In this document: piece after piece, positions 10,001 through 18,775 of the stretch
Position numbering within the stretch: position 1 is the stretch's first letter
How the letters are laid out: every line of letters starts with the position of its first letter
Source: Paraburkholderia edwinii
GTDB lineage: Bacteria > Pseudomonadota > Gammaproteobacteria > Burkholderiales > Burkholderiaceae
DNA length: 64,000 nt
NCBI RefSeq assembly: GCF_019428685.1
Contig: NZ_CP080096.1
Coordinates: 558,001 to 622,000, forward strand
Reading direction: 5' to 3'
Notes under the pieces: model-generated
Told to the model about the DNA's origin: nothing
The model's input: only the letters and a program-made list of their open reading frames with translations
Databases searched by the model: none
Program-made: the position numbers and the translations under genes

Positions 10001-11246
10001 CACAGCGCTCGGCGGCGACAATTCGCCGACCGACCGCCTCGTCGTGCATGGCGATACCGCGGGGCAGACGCGGGTCCGGGTTGAGAACGCCGGCGGGTTG
10101 GGTGCCACGACCCATAACGGGATTCAGATCATTCAGGTCGATGGTCAATCGAATGGCGTGTTCACGCTCGACGGCCGCGTCGTTGCCGGCGCGGACGAAT
10201 ATAACCTGCTCAAGGGAAGCCCGAGCACGCCGGGCGATGGCGACTGGTATCTGAGTTCGGCTCCGCCGACGCCCGCACCCACACCTACGCCCACTCCGCG
10301 ACCCGAGCCAGGCGGCTACCTCGGCAATCAGGCTGCGGCACAGGCGATGTTCGTTCACACGCTGCACGATCGTGCCGGATTTCCAGACCCGTTCGTCGTC
10401 AATGGCGAGAACAGTGATACGTCGACCGCATGGGCGCGTACAGCCGGCGGCCGTACAAAGGACAACGCCGCGAATGGACGTCTCGATGAAACGACCGACT
10501 TCGCACTGGTCCAGGTGGGTATCGATCTGCTGCATAAGGTATCGAACAATCAACGTTGGCAAGCGGGCATCATGGCGGGTTATGGGTCCGCGACCACCGA
10601 CGCACGTGCAAGCAACAACGCGGCGACGGCAAGCGGCAATGCCAATGGCGCGAGCGGCGGTGTCTACGCAACATGGCATGGCAATGCGACCGCGCCGGAC
10701 GGACCTTATGTCGACACGTGGCTGCAATACGCGCACTTTGACAATAGCGTCAAAGGAAGCGAACTCAACGGCGAAAATTATTCAAGCCAGGTGTGGGCAG
10801 GCTCGATCGAGGCCGGTTGGGCGTTTGCGCTTGGACAGACGCGAACGGGTCCGGTCATGCTCGAACCCCAGGTGCAGTTCATCTACTCGGGCTATCAGGC
10901 CGACGACCACACCGAGAGCAACGGCACGCGCATTCATAGCGACGACAGCGGCGGGCTGACGACGCGCCTTGGCGTACGTCTGTTTCACGCTCCCGCATCG
11001 ATCACCGCGCCCGGCTGGCTCCCGTTTCTCGAGGTCAACTGGTGGCACGACACGAACGGCAATTCGATCGCGTTCAACAACACGGTCGTCGCGCAGGACG
11101 GCCCGACTAATCGGGTCGAGTTCAAGGTCGGTGTGCAAGCGCAACTTGCGCAGCAGTGGCGCGCGTGGGCGCATTTCAGCTATCAGCAGGGGAACGGCGG
11201 CTTTCGCAGCTACGAAGGGTTGTTTGGCGCGCGGTATATCTGGTGA
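7065..11246 (+). CDS. Classical (type Va) autotransporter, adhesin-like
   Basis: A 1393-residue surface protein. The N-terminus ends in a signal peptide with hydrophobic stretch PLCGAILLSPALSA (cleavage probably after residue ~27). Residues ~30-1060 are Gly/Thr/Ser/Asn-rich beta-helix passenger with several passenger-associated transport repeats, for example LTKTGSGSLILTGNNTF. Two segments, nt ~8220-8400 and ~9530-9715, are near copies (GGDIV-NGTL-FNRSD). A Pro/Thr linker (~1065-1085) precedes a C-terminal beta-barrel of about 300 residues ending in the aromatic YIW. The passenger would be exported by Sec and moved through the outer membrane by its own barrel. No protease triad is visible, so adhesion or aggregation is likelier than proteolysis. 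The true start may be upstream (see the leader at 7021-7065). Confidence 0.85.
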   Translation: MSVGWQSSKGLVLRPLCGAILLSPALSAIGTTTIPSGTTSLTLSTDTSYLISAGTTITTTFQDAIRVDGIAPVSMTNAGTVISSTDNSAAAVRFDVPGSMTNLQTGELFGLTHGVFMNGGGPGNNVVNFGDISADVSHAITYGGTTSGTVDNFGTLNQPHLGSVGTSPDGVFVQTAGQVTINNHVNASIVSGVGDSSFGSGIVVEQGTATVNNDGTITGFHEGVVSTTDGVVSVNNSATGVIRGNLGPGVQLLHNSTLVNHGLISSSESAVVVLSGSNNTVTLATGSQLMGPNAAILSQGIGNTIVLDGTGSQGGSFNGGTGGGFAALTSNTGSDWTLTGAISMTSASAAAVNVLGHLTLGGDLANERRGGTTIAQGARLTLGTGGAGGMVGGDIVNNGTLEFNRSDSATYSGVISGAGSTIQAGTGAFTLSGINTYSGGTSITAGSLIATNGSALGSGPVANGTALQLHFESNSALANGLSGPGRLVKTGAGVATLSAAGSAQGSVSVDAGTLRFVQEGAFTTAGDYTTVAGATTGLGGKSALHVGGEFAMNGTLNNVAGEAVPVITASSATIGSGTTFNIAGYTAVASESASKLAAGTFQEIHTTTPNGLSGTFQTVRIAGSTSPVDFLTVTSVYTPQDYDIGVGLTWYASHSTSPQVANGFFTIAVADDSFDMDAVLVDQPANAATGWDGKTLTKAGAGTLQLSKANTYTGATLIEGGTLLAGAANVIASSAQLSVSAGATFDLNGFDQQANNLTGAGNVTLGGAALNVSNTADSEFDGIISGNGSLTKTGSGSLILTGNNTFTGATTIGAGTLQLGSGGTTGAVGGDIVDNGTLVFNRSDTVVYAGAISGTGALVQQGTGSVVLSNIHTYSGNTTVNAGSLVLASGAQLAGTAQVTVMQGATFGGYGAVGGKVVNNGLFAIADAAPGFSGGPAGQFVVGGSFVNNGEIRMGSPVPASTLTVSGNYTGNGGVLTLSTALGGDNSPTDRLVVHGDTAGQTRVRVENAGGLGATTHNGIQIIQVDGQSNGVFTLDGRVVAGADEYNLLKGSPSTPGDGDWYLSSAPPTPAPTPTPTPRPEPGGYLGNQAAAQAMFVHTLHDRAGFPDPFVVNGENSDTSTAWARTAGGRTKDNAANGRLDETTDFALVQVGIDLLHKVSNNQRWQAGIMAGYGSATTDARASNNAATASGNANGASGGVYATWHGNATAPDGPYVDTWLQYAHFDNSVKGSELNGENYSSQVWAGSIEAGWAFALGQTRTGPVMLEPQVQFIYSGYQADDHTESNGTRIHSDDSGGLTTRLGVRLFHAPASITAPGWLPFLEVNWWHDTNGNSIAFNNTVVAQDGPTNRVEFKVGVQAQLAQQWRAWAHFSYQQGNGGFRSYEGLFGARYIW

Positions 11247-11310
11247 AGCCGGTCCGCAAAATCAATGCTTTCCCGCAAACCGCGCGCCGCATCGGAGTGC
11301 TTCTTTCCCG

Positions 11311-12942
11311 TCAGGTTGAATACACCGGCTTATAAGCACGTTCCCTGATATAGCTTTCGATATCGTCGGGCCGCGGCACGCGCGCGAGGTTTTTCTCGAA
11401 GATATGTTCGGCCACGCGCGCGGCCACATGCAGCGATGCGTCGAAAATCTTCGCTTGCGGCGGATAGATCAGCCCGGTCTCGAGGCTTTCGTCGGTGACC
11501 TGCTCGGCCACCGCTTTTGCCGCGACGATAAACATCTCCTCTGTGACGCGCTTCGCTTCGGTCGCATACACGGCCATGCCCATCGCCGGGAAGATATAGA
11601 CGTTGTTGCCTTGCCCCGGCACGAACGTGCGGCCGTCGTGTAGCGTGACCGGTGGAAACGGACTGCCGCTCGCGAAGATCGCGTTGCCGTTCGACCAGCT
11701 GTAGGCCTCTTCGGCCGTGCATTCTGAACGCGACGTCGGGTTCGAGTAGGGGAAGATGATCGGCCGCTCGTTGATTTCGCTCATCGCTTCGATCACCTGC
11801 TGGTTGAAAAGCTTCGGCACCGTGCTCACGCCGATAATGCCCGTGGGCCGCAACGCTTTGACCGCCTCGACGAATGAGTTGAGCGGCGCATGGTCCACCG
11901 CGAACGGCTTCTGAAAATCCGCAAGATCGCTGCGCGACTTCTCGATCAGGCCGTGTACATCGAACAATGCGTGGCGCGCGCGCGCCTGATCGATCGTGAG
12001 TCCTTCCAGCGTCATCGCTTCGCTGATCAACTCCGCGATGCCGGTTGCCGCGGAACCGCCGCCCAAAAACAGAAAGCGCTGCTCAGCAAGCTTTTGCCCG
12101 GAAATACGCAGCGCGCCGAAAATGCCCGCCAATGCGACGGCGGCCGTGCCCTGGATATCGTCGTTATACGTGCAGAGCTTGTCCTTGTAGCGATTGAGCA
12201 GCGGCACCGCATTGAAGTTCGCGAAGTCTTCCCACTGGATGCAGCATTTAGGAAACAGCGCTTGAACGGATTCGACGAATTCGTTGACGAACGCGTAATA
12301 GTCGTCGCCGCGCACCCGTTCGTGACGCAGGCCGAGATAGAGCGGATCTTCGAGCAATTCGTGATTGTTGGTGCCGACGTCGAGCACCACCGGCATGCAG
12401 AATTGCGGCGGCACGCCCGCACAGGCGGTGTAAAGCGAGAGCTTGCCCATCGGGATGCCCATGCCGCCCACGCCGAGATCGCCGAGGCCGAGAATGCGCT
12501 CGCCATCAGTGACGACGATAAAGCGCACATCGTCTTCGGGCCAGTTTTGCAGCAGTTCCTTCACGCGGCCGCGCGCCGAGATCGGCAGATACATGCCCCG
12601 CGCGCCGCGATAGACGTGATCGAATTTCTGGCACGCCTCGCCGACGGTCGGCGTGTAGACGATCGGCATGAAGCGCGATGGGTCCGACATGATCGTCGCA
12701 TAGAACGCCGTTTCGTTGCGAGATTGCAGGTCGGACAGATACAGGTATCTCTGCAGGTCGTTATCGAGGTGCGACAGTTCCGAATGCACGCGCGCGACCT
12801 GCAGTTCCAGCGTGCGGACACACGGCGGCAACAGCCCTTCGATGTGATGGGCGAGCCGCTCGGCTTGAGTGAATGCCATGCCCTTGTTCAGTTGCGGCGA
12901 GCGTAGAAGTTCGTAACCGGTAAGCGTGCTTTGCGGGTTCAT
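11311..12942 (-). CDS. maeA: NAD-dependent malic enzyme (MaeA/SfcA-like)
   Basis: A 543-residue cytosolic enzyme that decarboxylates malate to pyruvate with reduction of NAD(P). It has the family motifs PIVYTPTVGEACQ, VVTDGERILGLGDLGVGGMGIP (substrate and metal site), TYNDDIQGTAA and the nucleotide-binding FLGGGSAATGIAELI. Its length and order match the large eukaryotic-type/E. coli MaeA class rather than the MaeB-phosphotransacetylase fusion. Start is ATG 12942 with GAGGAA just upstream; extending to 13029 would run into fumC. It lies 10 bp after fumC on the same strand, so the two probably form one operon converting fumarate through malate to pyruvate. NAD versus NADP preference is inferred from the family only. 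Confidence 0.9.
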   Translation of the reverse strand: MNPQSTLTGYELLRSPQLNKGMAFTQAERLAHHIEGLLPPCVRTLELQVARVHSELSHLDNDLQRYLYLSDLQSRNETAFYATIMSDPSRFMPIVYTPTVGEACQKFDHVYRGARGMYLPISARGRVKELLQNWPEDDVRFIVVTDGERILGLGDLGVGGMGIPMGKLSLYTACAGVPPQFCMPVVLDVGTNNHELLEDPLYLGLRHERVRGDDYYAFVNEFVESVQALFPKCCIQWEDFANFNAVPLLNRYKDKLCTYNDDIQGTAAVALAGIFGALRISGQKLAEQRFLFLGGGSAATGIAELISEAMTLEGLTIDQARARHALFDVHGLIEKSRSDLADFQKPFAVDHAPLNSFVEAVKALRPTGIIGVSTVPKLFNQQVIEAMSEINERPIIFPYSNPTSRSECTAEEAYSWSNGNAIFASGSPFPPVTLHDGRTFVPGQGNNVYIFPAMGMAVYATEAKRVTEEMFIVAAKAVAEQVTDESLETGLIYPPQAKIFDASLHVAARVAEHIFEKNLARVPRPDDIESYIRERAYKPVYST

Positions 12943-12952
12943 CGAGAGTTCC

Positions 12953-14359
12953 TCACTGTTCGGTAGCGACATACGGCTTGACCATCTTGCGGGCATCGAC
13001 CACGCGGTCGAATTCTTCCTCGCTGACAAAGCCGAGTTCGAGCGCGGCCTGCTTGAGCGTTTGATCGTGTTCCATCGCGTGGTGCGCGATCTTCGACGCC
13101 TTGTCGTAGCCGATCACCGGTGCGAGCGCGGTGACGAGCATTAGCGACCGTTCGACGTATTCGTCGATCTTCTTTGTGTTCGGCCGCGTGCCTTCGACAA
13201 GGAAGCGCCGGAAATTCGTGCATCCGTCGCTGAGCAGCGTGATGGACTGCGCGATATTGGAGATCATCAACGGCTTGTAGACGTTCATCTCGAGATAGCC
13301 GCCGGCGCCGCCGAAGCCGACCGCTACATCGTTCGCCATGACTTGCACGGCGATCATCGTCAAGGCTTCGGCCTGCGTCGGATTGACTTTGCCCGGCATG
13401 ATCGACGAGCCCGGTTCGTTTTCCGGAATCAGCAGTTCCGCGAAGCCCGCGCGCGGTCCGCACGACAGCAGGCGGATATCGTTGGCGATCTTGTATAGCG
13501 AGGCGGCGAGCGTTCGGAATGCGCCCGACAGGTGGATCAGCGCATCGTGCGCGCCTTGCACGGTGAACTTGTTCGGTGCGCTGACGAACGGCAATGCGGT
13601 GAGCTTCGCGATTTCCGCGGCGGCGGCTTCCGCGAAGCCGGGGGCCGCGTTGATGCCGGTGCCGACCGCGGTACCGCCAAGCGCGAGGCAATAGACGCCA
13701 TGCAAGGCGCTATCGAGCCGCACGAGATTGTCTTCGAGCATGCCCGCATAACCGGACCATTCCTGCCCCAGCGTAAGCGGCGTCGCGTCCTGCATATGAG
13801 TGCGGCCGATCTTCACGATGTCCATCCACTCAGCGGCCTTGGCGCTGATCGCGTCGTGCAACTCACGCACGGCGGGAATGAGCCGCTGCGTCGTGTTGAC
13901 GGCTGCCGCAATGTACATCGCCGTAGGAAACGAGTCGTTCGACGACTGCGACATGTTCACATGGTCGTTCGGATGCACCGGATGCTTGCTGGCGAGCGGC
14001 GTGCCCGCAAGCTGGCAGCAGCGGTTCGAAATCACCTCGTTGACGTTCATGTTGAACTGCGTGCCGCTGCCCGTCATCCAGACATGCAGCGGAAACATGT
14101 CGTGATGCTGGCCTTCGAGAATTTCGTCGCACGCCTGCGTGATCAGCTTGTGCGCGGCGGGGTCGAGCCGCTTGCCGGCGAGATTGGCGTTCGCGGCCGC
14201 TTTCTTGAGCGTCGCGTAGGCGGTGATCATTTCTCGCGGAATCAGATCGTGACCGATGCGAAAGTGCTCGAGCGAGCGTTGCGTCTGCGCGCCCCATAGC
14301 TTATCGGCTGGGACAGAGACTTCTCCCATGCTGTCGGATTCCGTGCGGACGTTGCTCAT
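12953..14359 (-). CDS. fumC: Class II fumarate hydratase
   Basis: A 468-residue iron-independent fumarase that interconverts fumarate and malate in the TCA cycle, active as a cytosolic homotetramer. Diagnostic segments are [19 protein letters not shown] near the N-terminus, [14 protein letters not shown], the catalytic-histidine loop [16 protein letters not shown] and the fumarase/aspartase signature [13 protein letters not shown], which carries the active-site serine. The length is that of FumC. ATG 14359 has AGGAG at the right distance; the frame to 14518 lacks support. It is the first gene of a likely fumC-maeA operon. Confidence 0.95.
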   Translation of the reverse strand: MSNVRTESDSMGEVSVPADKLWGAQTQRSLEHFRIGHDLIPREMITAYATLKKAAANANLAGKRLDPAAHKLITQACDEILEGQHHDMFPLHVWMTGSGTQFNMNVNEVISNRCCQLAGTPLASKHPVHPNDHVNMSQSSNDSFPTAMYIAAAVNTTQRLIPAVRELHDAISAKAAEWMDIVKIGRTHMQDATPLTLGQEWSGYAGMLEDNLVRLDSALHGVYCLALGGTAVGTGINAAPGFAEAAAAEIAKLTALPFVSAPNKFTVQGAHDALIHLSGAFRTLAASLYKIANDIRLLSCGPRAGFAELLIPENEPGSSIMPGKVNPTQAEALTMIAVQVMANDVAVGFGGAGGYLEMNVYKPLMISNIAQSITLLSDGCTNFRRFLVEGTRPNTKKIDEYVERSLMLVTALAPVIGYDKASKIAHHAMEHDQTLKQAALELGFVSEEEFDRVVDARKMVKPYVATEQ

Positions 14360-14729
14360 CGCTTTGCTCCTTTCGATGAAAACCTGCTGCGGGCGTAAGG
14401 CTGGATGAAGTGACTGCTGAGTTCGCACGGAATGCGCAGCGCGCGGATTCAGGGGAACCGGCTGCATTGAGTGCGCGGGCGCGAACGAATGCCAGGGAGA
14501 GCATTGACGATACCGCACGCGATAACGGCGGGATAGCTATACGAACGTCCCGGTCGTGCGGAACGATGTATGCCGGAGGAATACCTTGGTTTGCTGTGAA
14601 CCCATGATCGACAGGGGTTCTCTACGCCTGCTGGCGTAGGAACGAAAAGGCCGGCTTTTTTATCGGTTCCTTGCGTTGAGTTTGCGTTATTGGCCGGCCT
14701 TGTGATGCAGAGAAACAGGAATTCGCCGC
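14360..14729. other. Non-coding region: fumC promoter side and acdS terminator side
   Basis: These 370 bp lie between the start of fumC and the end of acdS, both on the minus strand, so fumC must have its promoter here. Apart from the acdS terminator (14647-14701) there is a short perfect hairpin, CTACGCC-tgct-GGCGTAG, at 14622-14639. No coding frame in the interval has family features or a convincing SD. Confidence 0.5.
14647..14701 (-). terminator. Probable transcription terminator of acdS
   Basis: On the minus strand, AAGGCCGGC (14701-14693) pairs with GCCGGCCTT (14655-14647), and the T run continues for two further bases. The loop is long (about 37 nt). The position just after the acdS stop fits a terminator. 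Confidence 0.55.
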
Positions 14730-15746
14730 TTAGCCGTTGCGGAACAAAAAGCTATACGCGTTCAGCGCGGGCACGCCGCCAAGATGCGCATACAGCACCT
14801 TCGAACCCGCGGGGAATTCGTTGTTGCGCACCATCTGGATCATCGCATCCATCGACTTGCCTTCGTAGACCGGATCGGTGAGCACGCCTTCCATGCGCGC
14901 ACATAGGCGAATCGCTTCGAGCGTGCCTTCATTGGGCAGCCCGTATGCGGGGCCCGCGAAGCGCGTGTCGAGAATCACGTCGTTTTCGCTAATCGACTGT
15001 TCGAGGCCGACGATCTCCGCCGTATGCTTCGCGATACGCGTGATTTGCGCGTGCGTTTTTTCAGGTGTCGCCGATGCATCGATACCGATCACTCGGCGCG
15101 CGCGGCCATCGGCCGCGAAGCCGACTACCATGCCCGCCTGCGTGCTGCCTGTTACCGAGCACACGACGACATAGTCGAACCTGAAACCAAGCGCTTCTTC
15201 CTGCTGCCGCACTTCTTCCGCAAAGCCGACGAAGCCGAGCCCGCCGAGCGGATGCTCGGAGCAGCCGGCCGGAATCGGAAACGGCTTGCCGCCGGCGGCG
15301 CGCACGCTCTCCATCGCGTCTTCCCAACTCCTGCGAATGCCGATATCGAAACCGTCCGCGACGAGCCGCACGTCCGCGCCCATGATGCGCGACATCTGGA
15401 TATTGCCGACGCGGTCATACACGGCATCCGAATAGTCGACCCAGTTCTCCTGCACGAGCACGCACTTGAGGCCGAGATGCGCGGCAACGGCCGCGACCTG
15501 GCGCGTCTGATTCGACTGGATGCCGCCGATCGACACGAGCGTGTCGCAGCCTTGTTCCAGGGCCTCGGGAATCAGGTATTCGAGCTTGCGCGTCTTGTTG
15601 CCGCCGAAAGCGAGGCCGCTATTGCAGTCTTCACGCTTCGCATAGAGCTCGACCTTGCCGCCCAGGTGCGCGCTTAGCCGGTTCAGCGGAACAATGGGCG
15701 TCGGACCGAAGGTCAGCGGGTAACGCGGAAAACGTCGCAGGTTCAT
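14730..15746 (-). CDS. acdS: 1-aminocyclopropane-1-carboxylate (ACC) deaminase
   Basis: A 338-residue PLP enzyme that cleaves ACC, the plant ethylene precursor, to ammonia and 2-oxobutyrate; it is typical of plant-associated Burkholderiales. The PLP lysine is Lys51 in [11 protein letters not shown] and Ser78 lies in [10 protein letters not shown]. Residues that separate real ACC deaminases from D-cysteine desulfhydrase homologues are present at the canonical numbers: Tyr294-Glu295 in [10 protein letters not shown] and Leu322 in [10 protein letters not shown]. Length and numbering match the characterised Pseudomonas enzyme exactly. Start is ATG 15746, preceded by GGAGCC. It is transcribed divergently from an Lrp/AsnC-type regulator, the usual acdS-acdR layout. 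Confidence 0.96.
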   Translation of the reverse strand: MNLRRFPRYPLTFGPTPIVPLNRLSAHLGGKVELYAKREDCNSGLAFGGNKTRKLEYLIPEALEQGCDTLVSIGGIQSNQTRQVAAVAAHLGLKCVLVQENWVDYSDAVYDRVGNIQMSRIMGADVRLVADGFDIGIRRSWEDAMESVRAAGGKPFPIPAGCSEHPLGGLGFVGFAEEVRQQEEALGFRFDYVVVCSVTGSTQAGMVVGFAADGRARRVIGIDASATPEKTHAQITRIAKHTAEIVGLEQSISENDVILDTRFAGPAYGLPNEGTLEAIRLCARMEGVLTDPVYEGKSMDAMIQMVRNNEFPAGSKVLYAHLGGVPALNAYSFLFRNG

Positions 15747-15901
15747 GATGCCGGGCTCCTTCGTTCTTTAGGGGACGATGGTCTACATGCTATGGAATCG
15801 CCTTAAAAATGAGCTTGCAAAAATAATGGCTGATGCGTAGGTTAAAGACGGGTTGCAGCAAATTTGCTTAACGAAATTTCGTGATCGGACAATTTGACGC
15901 A
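15747..15901. promoter_or_regulatory. acdS-acdR intergenic region with two AAATTT palindromes (Lrp-type box)
   Basis: Two perfect palindromes lie 14 bp apart centre to centre: AGCAAATTTGCT at 15857-15868 and CGAAATTTCG at 15872-15881. The first, read with its flanking C, comes close to the Lrp consensus YAGHAWATTWTDCTR. They sit just before acdR and about 110 bp from the acdS start, as expected for autoregulation by AcdR and control of acdS. Confidence 0.65.
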
Positions 15902-16402
15902 ATGAAAAAACCTTCTCTTCGCGCGGCGAGCCAGCAGGAAAGCGTTGCGATCGATCGCGTGGACCGCGCGATTCTGCGGCAGCTCCAGCGCGATGCTTCG
16001 ATCTCGAATGTTGCGCTTGCGGCGAAGGTGAATCTCAGCGCACCCGCCTGTTTGCGACGTGTCGAGCGGTTAAAAAGCGCCGGCTATATCCGTTCGACTG
16101 TGGCGTTGCTCGACCCCAAGCGGCTCGATGCCGGCATGCTGGTGGTGATCGGCGTCGTACTCGACCGGTCGACACCGGAGTCCTTCGAGGAGTTCGAGCG
16201 CCTCGCGCAAAAAGTACCGGGCTGCATGGAATGCCACGTGGTAACCGGTGAATTCGACTATTTCATGCTGATCCGCACGCGCGATAACGACAGCTTTAAC
16301 AAGCTGCATGCGGAGAAGCTGCTCTATCTGCCTGGCGTGCGGCAGATACGATCGTTCATCGCGCTGCGCGAAATCCTGTCGACCACTTCGTTTCCGGTTT
16401 AA
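15902..16402 (+). CDS. acdR: Lrp/AsnC-family regulator of ACC deaminase
   Basis: A 166-residue transcription factor. An N-terminal winged helix-turn-helix (RVDRAILRQLQRD, then SNVALAAKVNLSAPACLRRVERLK) is followed by an AsnC/Lrp ligand-binding (RAM) domain with VPGCMECHVVTGEFDYFMLI. Divergent placement 155 bp from acdS makes it the acdS regulator AcdR, which in characterised systems senses ACC or leucine and acts with Lrp boxes. The ATG at 15902 was preferred to the GTG at 15881 because the latter overlaps a palindromic site; neither has a strong SD. Confidence 0.88.
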   Translation: MKKPSLRAASQQESVAIDRVDRAILRQLQRDASISNVALAAKVNLSAPACLRRVERLKSAGYIRSTVALLDPKRLDAGMLVVIGVVLDRSTPESFEEFERLAQKVPGCMECHVVTGEFDYFMLIRTRDNDSFNKLHAEKLLYLPGVRQIRSFIALREILSTTSFPV

Positions 16403-16424
16403 GGCGGCCTTTTCATAAAAAGAG

Positions 16425-16501
16425 GATTAGGACGAATGCATGTCCTAATCAACGAAGGGCCACGCCCAGTTCCCCCGAAACCCGCGCTACGAGCGGGTTT
16501 C
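16425..16501. terminator. Two perfect 9-bp hairpins after acdR
   Basis: GATTAGGAC-(8 nt)-GTCCTAATC spans 16425-16450, and GAAACCCGC-(7 nt)-GCGGGTTTC spans 16477-16501. Neither is followed by a clear T tract on the plus strand; on the minus strand the first is followed by CTCTTTTT. They probably end acdR transcription or act as mRNA-end structures. The remaining bases up to 16635 should hold the promoter of the phytase-like gene. Confidence 0.5.
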
Positions 16502-16635
16502 CGGCCTGAAATGTCACCTGCGTGACATGAAAACTACCGAGTATTTCGACGGCTATCCATAAAGGTCTTCCGTTCTCGCGGCGCTGCGCGTGCGGTGCCG
16601 CATCTTCTGACCATGCACCTCGAAGGAGACACTCG

Positions 16636-18159
16636 ATGTCGAAATCCAGATCGTTTGCGTTGACGCTTATCGCTTCAGTGTTTGCAACATCGACGGCTTA
16701 TGCCGGTGTCGACCTGATCGCCACGGGTCAGCTTAGCGGCACCATGAGCGACCTCTCGCGCGAAACCTCGGCGCCGCTCGAAAACAAGGTGCCCGGTAAC
16801 CTGTTGGGCGGTATCGGCTCGGGCATGACCTTTGCCGGTTGCAATACGTTTATGGCAGTTCCCGACCGCGGCCCTAATGCGATTTCATTCAACCCGGCGA
16901 TCGACGACACCGTGTCGTATATCAATCGCTTCCAGACGCTGAACCTCACCCTGTCGCACGCGCCGGCCGGTTCCGATCTGCCGTTCGTCGCGACGCCGAA
17001 GCTCGTCGACACGACGCTGCTCCATACGTCGGATCACCTCGTGTACGGCAATGGCGCGGCTGAGAACGTGCCGAACGGCGCACCGAAGCTCAACAAGGCC
17101 GATCACACGAACTACTTCACCGGCCGCTCGGACAACTTCGATCCGACGCACCTGTCGACGAATCCGCTCGATGCGCGGCTCGACCCGGAAAGCATTCGCG
17201 TCGCGAACGACGGGCAGAGCATCTACATTTCAGACGAGTACGGTCCGTACATCTATCAGTTCGATCGTAGAACGGGGCGCCGCATCGATGTGATCAAGGT
17301 GCCGAATTCGTTTGCGGTATCGCTGTTGAGCCCGGTCGGTAACACGGAGATTGCCGACAACACGTCGGGCCGCGTGGCAAACAAGGGCATGGAAGGGTTG
17401 GCGATCTCGCCGGACGGCAAGACGCTGTTTGGCGCGATGCAAAGCCCGCTGCTGCAGGACGGCGGCACCAATGGCGGATTCACGCGCATTCTGAAGATCG
17501 ATCTGCGAACCGGCAGAACACAGCAATACGCATATCCGCTCACGAATATCGGCACCGCCGCAAAGCCGAACTTCCCGACCATCAGCGACGTCGTGGCCGT
17601 GAACGATCACGTGCTGCTGATGGATGAACGCGATGGCCACGGTCTCGGCGACGATTCAGCAGCGGTGTTCAAGAAGGTGTTTCGCGTCGATCTGGACGGC
17701 GCGCAGGACGTGAGCCAGGCAAGCGGCCAGGACGGCCTCAAGCCGCTCGCGCTGCAAAAGACGCTGTTTCTCGATGTGGTCGACGTGCTGACGAAGCACG
17801 GCTTCAAGGCGACCGAAATTCCCGCCAAGCTCGAGAGCCTGACGTTCGGTCCGGACATCACCGTGCATGGCGAGCGCAAACACACGTTCCTGATTGCGAA
17901 CGACAACGACTTTCTCGGCACGGTGACGGACAGCCTGCATCCGAACGGCGTGCCGAACCCGAACCAGTTCTTTGTGTTTGCGATGGATAAGAGCGACTTG
18001 CCCGACTATGTGCCGCAGCAGCTGGCGGACCGCGGCCGCTTCGATGATTCGAATGGCCATGGGCACAACAACGTGTGCAGCTTTGTGACCGACGATCAGG
18101 ACGATGACGGCGATGGACACGATCACGGGCATGGTCACGGCCACGACGGGTCGCACTAA
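16636..18159 (+). CDS. Secreted esterase-like phytase-family protein with His/Asp-rich tail
   Basis: A 507-residue exported protein. A Sec signal peptide (KSRSFALTLIASVFATSTAYA, cut before GVDLIA) leads into a phytase-like beta-propeller domain covering most of the chain, with CNTFMAVPDRGPNA, DPESIRVANDGQSIYISDEYGP and a GMEGLAISPDGKTLF blade. The last ~25 residues are Asp/His-rich (DDDGDGHDHGHGHGHDG), probably binding divalent metal. Characterised members of the wider family hydrolyse phosphoesters, but activity here is not provable from sequence. The ATG has AAGGAG upstream. It stands alone, convergent with the OsmC gene. Confidence 0.8.
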   Translation: MSKSRSFALTLIASVFATSTAYAGVDLIATGQLSGTMSDLSRETSAPLENKVPGNLLGGIGSGMTFAGCNTFMAVPDRGPNAISFNPAIDDTVSYINRFQTLNLTLSHAPAGSDLPFVATPKLVDTTLLHTSDHLVYGNGAAENVPNGAPKLNKADHTNYFTGRSDNFDPTHLSTNPLDARLDPESIRVANDGQSIYISDEYGPYIYQFDRRTGRRIDVIKVPNSFAVSLLSPVGNTEIADNTSGRVANKGMEGLAISPDGKTLFGAMQSPLLQDGGTNGGFTRILKIDLRTGRTQQYAYPLTNIGTAAKPNFPTISDVVAVNDHVLLMDERDGHGLGDDSAAVFKKVFRVDLDGAQDVSQASGQDGLKPLALQKTLFLDVVDVLTKHGFKATEIPAKLESLTFGPDITVHGERKHTFLIANDNDFLGTVTDSLHPNGVPNPNQFFVFAMDKSDLPDYVPQQLADRGRFDDSNGHGHNNVCSFVTDDQDDDGDGHDHGHGHGHDGSH

Positions 18160-18193
18160 CGGTGCATTAAGCGCGCACTAAGCGGCGCACCAA

Positions 18194-18214
18194 GCCGGCC
18201 GAAGCTAGGCCGGC
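18194..18214. terminator. Bidirectional hairpin between convergent genes
   Basis: GCCGGCC-gaagcta-GGCCGGC is a perfect 7-bp stem. It lies between the phytase-like gene and the OsmC gene and overlaps the OsmC stop codon. No long T tract is present. Confidence 0.5.
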
Positions 18215-18681
18215 GCGAACTCGATAATCGGCTCGCACAGAATCGGGAAGTTAACCGAATTCGCCACGTAGCATTTTTCGTGTGCGGTGTGATGCAGATG
18301 TTCGGCACGCTCGCGATCGTCGCCCGCGCGTATCGTGACGCGCGGGCGCAGAACGATTTCCGTGAAGCTGCCGCGTTGGGGGCTATCGAGCATCGTGCCT
18401 TGCGCATCGTCGACATAAGCGAGCACCGTGATTCCCGCTTCGGCGCACAAATGCAGATACCACAGCTTGTGACATGCGCAGGCCGCCGCGACGACGAGAT
18501 CTTCCGGACTCCAGCGCGCCGCGTCACCGAGAAACGCGGCATCCGACGAACCGGGAATGTCGGGCTTGCTGCCGGCACGAATCGTGTGATCGCGGCTGTA
18601 GTCGCGATAGGCCGATGTGCCGGTGCCTTTATTGCCGATCCATTCCACCGTGACGTGATACGTGTGCTCGCCGTGTGCCAT
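18205..18681 (-). CDS. OsmC/Ohr-family peroxide-reducing protein
   Basis: A 158-residue cytosolic OsmC-fold protein, probably a thiol-dependent hydroperoxide reductase. Both redox cysteines are placed as in the family: one in the AAACACHKLWYLHLCAEAG helix and the other in HEKCYVANSV. WSPEDLVVAAACAC is the standard helix-start motif. ATG 18681 has AAGGAG upstream. It follows the cupin gene on the same strand with a 94-bp gap, so co-transcription is possible. OsmC versus Ohr subgroup cannot be fixed by eye; the YHVTVEWIGN start resembles the OsmC-like rather than the Ohr branch. Confidence 0.88.
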   Translation of the reverse strand: MAHGEHTYHVTVEWIGNKGTGTSAYRDYSRDHTIRAGSKPDIPGSSDAAFLGDAARWSPEDLVVAAACACHKLWYLHLCAEAGITVLAYVDDAQGTMLDSPQRGSFTEIVLRPRVTIRAGDDRERAEHLHHTAHEKCYVANSVNFPILCEPIIEFAPA

Positions 18682-18775
18682 GACAGCGGTCTCCTTGAGG
18701 TCGCGTGCGCGAAAGCCTCATTATGCCCGTGCGTGCTTCGTGCAATTGACGCCTGGTACCCGGCAACGCACCGCG

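Noticed and set aside
11890..12906. A long plus-strand frame opposite the malic enzyme gene
   Set aside because: Antisense shadow of a clear gene in GC-rich DNA; no domain, no SD, biased composition.
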